A DNA stretch of 8,706 nucleotides from Thermoflexales bacterium (lineage in GTDB: Bacteria; Chloroflexota; Anaerolineae; S140-20). Where the stretch lies: contig WFUY01000388.1 in assembly GCA_015484715.1 (NCBI GenBank), positions 1 to 8,706 of the forward strand, given 5' to 3'. Below the pieces are notes generated by a model. It made no database searches, was not told the DNA's origin, and saw only the letters and a program-made list of their open reading frames with translations. Shown one piece after another: positions 5,701 through 8,706 of this stretch; within the stretch, counting starts at the first letter, position 1, and each line of letters opens with the position of its first letter. The position numbers and the translations under genes were made by a program.

Positions 5701-5709
5701 GGAGGAAGG
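5701..5709 (+). promoter_or_regulatory. Ribosome-binding site that fixes the start of the first CUT1 permease
   Basis: GGAGGAAGG has its GGAGG core 8 nt before ATG 5714. The in-frame TTG at 5615 lies inside the heptad repeat and would add 33 residues of repeat-encoded sequence with no RBS, so it is rejected. Confidence 0.85.
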
Positions 5710-5713
5710 TCTT

Positions 5714-6706
5714 ATGTCCTCACACAATCCTTCGACGGCCGGCACGATGGTGCTCGCGAGGGAAGAACAGGCATACCGGTCCTTCTGGGTAAGGCTCAGA
5801 GCCTACTCAGCGCCTGCCTTCTTCCTTAGCCCTGCTGCCATCCTGGTCTTCATCTTCTTCTTCCTGCCGGTCCTGCTGACCATCCTGATCAGCATGACGG
5901 ATATGAGCACAGCCACCTTTGGCCGGTTCAACTGGGTGGGGCTGGCGAACTACGCCAAGATGGCCAAGTTCCGCTGGACCAAGGTGATCCTGAAGAACAC
6001 GGCCATCTACGTCTTCTTCACGCTGACGCTTTTCAACGTGGGGTTGGGGCTGGTCATCGCCTTGGTGACCACCCATATGAACCGCAGGGCCGGCTTCCTC
6101 TTCCGCACGCTGTGGCTGCTGCCGCGCATCACGCCCTCGGTCGTCTACATTATGATGTGGCGCTGGATGGCTGCCGATGCTCCTTACGGCATCCTCAACC
6201 AGCACATCTTCGGCCCCTTGGGCATCCCGCCCAAGGACTGGGTCACCGCTGCTCCCTGGGTGATGGTGATCCTGGTCAACGGCTTCGTCGGCGCCTCCTT
6301 CGGGATGATCATCTTCACCTCGGCCATCGAGTCCATCCCCGACGATTACATCCGGGCTGCCAAAGTGGACGGCGCTTCGACCTGGCAATCCATCCGTTAT
6401 GTCATCATTCCGATGATCAAGTGGCCACTCCTCTTCGTGACCACCTATCAAACGCTTTCGTTGTTGACCTCTTTTGAGTACATTCTGCTCCTCACCGATG
6501 GCGGGCCGGGCCGGTACGGCACCGAAGTGTGGGCGCTGAACGCCTACCACCGAGCGCTGGCCAACTACTGGGGGAACATCCAGTTCGGCTACGGCGCAGC
6601 TCTCGCCTCGGTGCTGGTCGTGATCGGGATCGTGATGTCCATCATCTACCTGCGGGTCTTCCAGTTCGGCGCTCTGGTTGAGGAGCCGAAGATCGAGACC
6701 TTGTGA
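5714..6706 (+). CDS. CUT1-type sugar ABC transporter permease (MalF/UgpA-like)
   Basis: The product is 330 aa with about six membrane spans (around 33-60, 95-118, 130-150, 180-203, 235-260, 295-317) after a 30-residue cytoplasmic N-terminus. The binding-protein-dependent transport EAA loop is visible at 213-233 (IRAAKVDGAS...IIP), where it docks on the ATPase. NTAIYV (95-100), LWLLPRITPSV and TDGGP (261-265) are typical of the MalF/UgpA branch. The gene lies 175 bp after the binding protein, separated by a hairpin and a heptad repeat, and 16 bp before its partner permease at 6723, with which it should form the heterodimeric channel. An alternative start at ATG 5747 (Met12) cannot be excluded but has a poorer RBS. 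The substrate is unknown. Confidence 0.93.
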   Translation: MSSHNPSTAGTMVLAREEQAYRSFWVRLRAYSAPAFFLSPAAILVFIFFFLPVLLTILISMTDMSTATFGRFNWVGLANYAKMAKFRWTKVILKNTAIYVFFTLTLFNVGLGLVIALVTTHMNRRAGFLFRTLWLLPRITPSVVYIMMWRWMAADAPYGILNQHIFGPLGIPPKDWVTAAPWVMVILVNGFVGASFGMIIFTSAIESIPDDYIRAAKVDGASTWQSIRYVIIPMIKWPLLFVTTYQTLSLLTSFEYILLLTDGGPGRYGTEVWALNAYHRALANYWGNIQFGYGAALASVLVVIGIVMSIIYLRVFQFGALVEEPKIETL

Positions 6707-6714
6707 AGGGGAGG
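6706..6714 (+). promoter_or_regulatory. Ribosome-binding site of the second CUT1 permease
   Basis: AAGGGGAGG overlaps the stop of the previous gene and lies 8 nt before ATG 6723. This supports ATG 6723 over the out-of-frame ATG 6718 and over the in-frame TTG 6678 inside the preceding gene. Confidence 0.75.
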
Positions 6715-6722
6715 GGGATGCG

Positions 6723-7562
6723 ATGTACACCTGGGAGCAGAGGATAAGGGCAGCGATTCCTTACGTCATTATGGGGATCATCACCCTGCCCATCATTGTC
6801 GGGTATGTCTGGATTCTGATCTCTAGCTTCTTCTTCACCACCGAGGGCCTGGTGCCCAAGGGGCGCTTCACGCTGGAGTACTGGCGGTTCTTGGTGGAGC
6901 CCATCGCCCAGCGGCCCAGCATCTGGATCATCACGCTGAACACGCTGATCCTGGCCCTGGGGATGGCGGTCTTCGTGGTCCTGATCTCGGCGATGGCCGG
7001 CTACGCCCTGTCGCGCCTCAACTTCCCAGGGCGAAAAGCCTTTCTCTCCCTGACCCTCATCCTGCACGCCTTTCCCAGCGTGACGCTGCTGATCGCCATC
7101 TTCTACGTCCTGCGGGCCATCAAGCTCTACGACACGATCACGGGGGTGGTGTTGGTCCAGGTCTCCCTGATGCTGCCCCTGGGCGTCTGGCTGATGAAGG
7201 GCTTCTTCGACAATGTCTCTTGGGATATGGAGCGGGCAGCGCTGATTGACGGCTGCGGTCGCCTCCGAACGTGGTGGGAGATCCTCCTGCCCAACATCCG
7301 ACCGGGCATTGCGGCCCTTTCCATCTTCTCCTTCATCACCGGCTGGAGCTCGTTCCTCATCCCCTACACCTTCACGACCACCGACACCAAGGCGACCATC
7401 GCCGTCTACCTGAACAGCCTGATCGGCGATTCCACCTTCGTCACCTACGGTCAGGTGGCGGCTGTGGGGCTCTTCCAACTCATCCCGGTGATGCTTTTCT
7501 TCATCTTCAGCCAGGAATACCTGCTGAACATCTACACCGGCGGCACGAAAGGCGGCGTGTAA
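6723..7562 (+). CDS. CUT1-type sugar ABC transporter permease (MalG/UgpE-like)
   Basis: The product is 279 aa, the usual size for the MalG branch, with about six membrane spans. Family marks are the N-terminal span followed by a short outer loop with FTLEYWRFL (49-57), AGYALSRLNFPGRKAF (92-107), a hydrophobic LPLGVWLMKGFF segment (151-162), and the EAA loop ERAALIDGCG...ILLP (170-190), which couples to the ATPase. It lies 16 bp after the MalF-like gene and 34 bp before the ATPase gene, a tight operon. With its partner it forms the transmembrane channel for the ligand of the lipoprotein at 4102. No damage or unusual residues were seen. Confidence 0.94.
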   Translation: MYTWEQRIRAAIPYVIMGIITLPIIVGYVWILISSFFFTTEGLVPKGRFTLEYWRFLVEPIAQRPSIWIITLNTLILALGMAVFVVLISAMAGYALSRLNFPGRKAFLSLTLILHAFPSVTLLIAIFYVLRAIKLYDTITGVVLVQVSLMLPLGVWLMKGFFDNVSWDMERAALIDGCGRLRTWWEILLPNIRPGIAALSIFSFITGWSSFLIPYTFTTTDTKATIAVYLNSLIGDSTFVTYGQVAAVGLFQLIPVMLFFIFSQEYLLNIYTGGTKGGV

Positions 7563-7584
7563 CTGCTGCCGGGCTGGCTTTCTA

Positions 7585-7590
7585 GGGAGG
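7585..7590 (+). promoter_or_regulatory. Ribosome-binding site that fixes the start of the CUT1 ATPase
   Basis: GGGAGG ends 6 nt before ATG 7597. It directly abuts the in-frame GTG at 7591, leaving no spacer for it, so ATG 7597 is the better start. Confidence 0.8.
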
Positions 7591-7596
7591 GTGAAC

Positions 7597-8673
7597 ATGC
7601 GGGTTCAACTGGAAAATCTCACCAAGCGGTGGGGACCGGTCGTCGGTGCCGACAACATCAACCTGGAGATCGGGGATGCGGAGTTCGTGGCCTTCTTGGG
7701 CCCCTCGGGCTGCGGAAAGACGACGACGCTTTTGATGATCGCGGGCATCTACAAACCCACCGCCGGGCTCATCAAGTTCGATGGGAAGGTGGTCAATCAT
7801 CTGGCCCCCAAAGACCGCAACATCGGCATGGTCTTCCAGAGCTATGCCCTCTACCCCCATATGACGGTCTTCGAGAACCTGACCTTCCCGTTGAAGCTGA
7901 AGAAGGTGCCGATGGAGGAAAGGCGAAAGCGGGCCCAGCGAGTGGCGGATATGATGGGCATCGGCCATCTGATGGACCGCAAACCGGCCCAGCTCTCCGG
8001 CGGGCAGCAGCAGCGGGTCGCTTTGGGACGGGCGTTGATCAAAGAACCTCAGTTGCTCCTCTTCGACGAGCCCCTCTCCAACCTAGACGCCCGTCTGCGC
8101 CTGACGATGCGCAGCGAGATCAAGCGCCTCCAGATGGACCTGGGCATCACGTCCATCTACGTGACCCACGACCAGGTGGAGGCGATGACGATGGCGGACC
8201 GGATCGCCGTGATGCGGGACGGGAAGCTCCAGGCTTACTGCCCGCCCGACGAGCTGTACGACCAGCCGCGCACCCTCTTCGTCGCCAGCTTCGTCGGCAA
8301 CCCGCCGATGAACTTCCTGGAGGTCGAGGTCGTCCGGGAGAACGGCGAGTACCACGCTCGCTGTGAGGGCTTCGACGTCATCGTCCCGCCGGAACGGGGG
8401 GAGAAGGCCGCCGGCCGGGGCAAGGTGATCCTGGGCATCCGGCCTGAGGACGTCTCCCTGGCCGAGGAGGGCATCGCCGGCGAGGTCTACGTCGTGGAGC
8501 CCTTGGGCCGCGACGACCTGGTGGACGTGCGCATCGGCGAGAGCAAGGTCCACTTCTTGGCCGATCCGGCGCTGCGGCTGAAGATCGGGGACACCGTCCG
8601 GCTCCGCTTCAACACCCACAAGGTCCAGTTCTTCGACCCCCAGACGGAAAAGTCGCTGCTCTGGACGGACTGA
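7597..8673 (+). CDS. CUT1-type sugar ABC transporter ATP-binding protein (MalK/UgpC/MsmK-like)
   Basis: The product is 358 aa. The ABC domain has Walker [10 protein letters not shown] (35-43), Q-loop Gln81, signature LSGGQ (133-137) followed by [10 protein letters not shown], Walker B LLLFDEP (153-159), D-loop SNLD (161-164) and H-loop His191. From about residue 235 comes the MalK-type C-terminal domain (TOBE/OB fold), with the typical [13 protein letters not shown] entry and the GIRPEDVSL motif; in relatives this part serves regulation and dimer stability. The protein dimerises under the permeases at 5714 and 6723. In many bacteria such ATPases are encoded apart and shared between importers. 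Here the gene is the last of its operon, so it is probably dedicated, though sharing cannot be excluded. All catalytic motifs are intact. Confidence 0.95.
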   Translation: MRVQLENLTKRWGPVVGADNINLEIGDAEFVAFLGPSGCGKTTTLLMIAGIYKPTAGLIKFDGKVVNHLAPKDRNIGMVFQSYALYPHMTVFENLTFPLKLKKVPMEERRKRAQRVADMMGIGHLMDRKPAQLSGGQQQRVALGRALIKEPQLLLFDEPLSNLDARLRLTMRSEIKRLQMDLGITSIYVTHDQVEAMTMADRIAVMRDGKLQAYCPPDELYDQPRTLFVASFVGNPPMNFLEVEVVRENGEYHARCEGFDVIVPPERGEKAAGRGKVILGIRPEDVSLAEEGIAGEVYVVEPLGRDDLVDVRIGESKVHFLADPALRLKIGDTVRLRFNTHKVQFFDPQTEKSLLWTD

Positions 8674-8694
8674 GCTCCCAAAGGGGGCTTTTGT
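8672..8694 (+). terminator. Possible intrinsic terminator after the CUT1 ATPase
   Basis: AGCTCCC (8673-8679) pairs with GGGGGCT (8683-8689), 7 bp with one U-G, across a 3-nt AAA loop, and is followed by TTTGT (8690-8694). The stem starts within the TGA stop codon. It is short with a modest T-run, so at best a weak terminator. Its position fits the end of the operon. Confidence 0.5.
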
Positions 8695-8706
8695 CCAGCC
8701 ATAGAC

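Noticed and set aside
4063..5745. 560-codon open frame on the - strand across the second binding-protein gene
   Set aside because: It is antisense to a clearly recognisable lipoprotein gene with signal peptide and RBS. Its product is Val/Gly/Leu/Asp-rich without a family pattern. Long antisense frames are expected from codon bias in G/C-rich genes.
5539..5829. Open frames running through the heptad repeat
   Set aside because: The repeat lacks stops in every + strand frame and so keeps frames open artificially. The encoded repeat peptide has no RBS, and the frames continue into the permease gene out of frame.

Overview
All recognisable genes in this 8.7 kb window lie on the + strand. They form a sugar or polyol uptake locus in a G+C-rich bacterium. 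Both solute-binding proteins are lipoproteins with a short basic N-terminus, a lipobox ending in Cys23 and a Pro/Glu/Lys/Ala-rich tether. The intergenic gaps hold G/C-rich hairpins and a tandem C-R-R-R-T-T-G heptad repeat. Together these traits make me think of a Chloroflexota-type (possibly Anaerolineae-like) monoderm, but this is inference: there is no rRNA or marker gene here to test it.

Region 1 (1-888) is the 3' part of a Gfo/Idh/MocA-family NAD(P)-dependent dehydrogenase. It most resembles myo-inositol 2-dehydrogenase (IolG), and its Rossmann N-terminus lies outside the window.

Region 2 (1065-3922) is a complete CUT2-type (ribose/fructose/inositol-like) ABC importer: a lipoprotein binding protein, an RbsC-like permease, and an ATPase with one nucleotide-binding domain rather than the usual fused pair.

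Region 3 (4102-8673) is a complete CUT1-type (maltose/glycerol-phosphate-like) importer: a lipoprotein binding protein, two MalF/MalG-type permeases, and a MalK/UgpC-type ATPase with its own C-terminal regulatory domain. A weak intrinsic-terminator-like hairpin begins in the ATPase stop codon (8672-8694).

The two importers belong to different ABC subclasses but are built alike. Each binding-protein gene follows a ~180-nt gap. In each gap a similar 16-nt Shine-Dalgarno-like sequence (13/16 identical) sits 126 or 133 nt before the start codon, followed by sequence that can fold into a multi-branched leader. Each binding-protein gene is also separated from its permease by a strong hairpin, as expected where the binding protein is made in excess over the membrane parts. 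The shared leader layout is the best candidate here for something undescribed, although the fold is hand-derived and short stems arise easily by chance. The likely joint role is uptake of one or more cyclitols, sugars or sugar derivatives, followed by oxidation by the dehydrogenase. The substrate cannot be read from the sequence.
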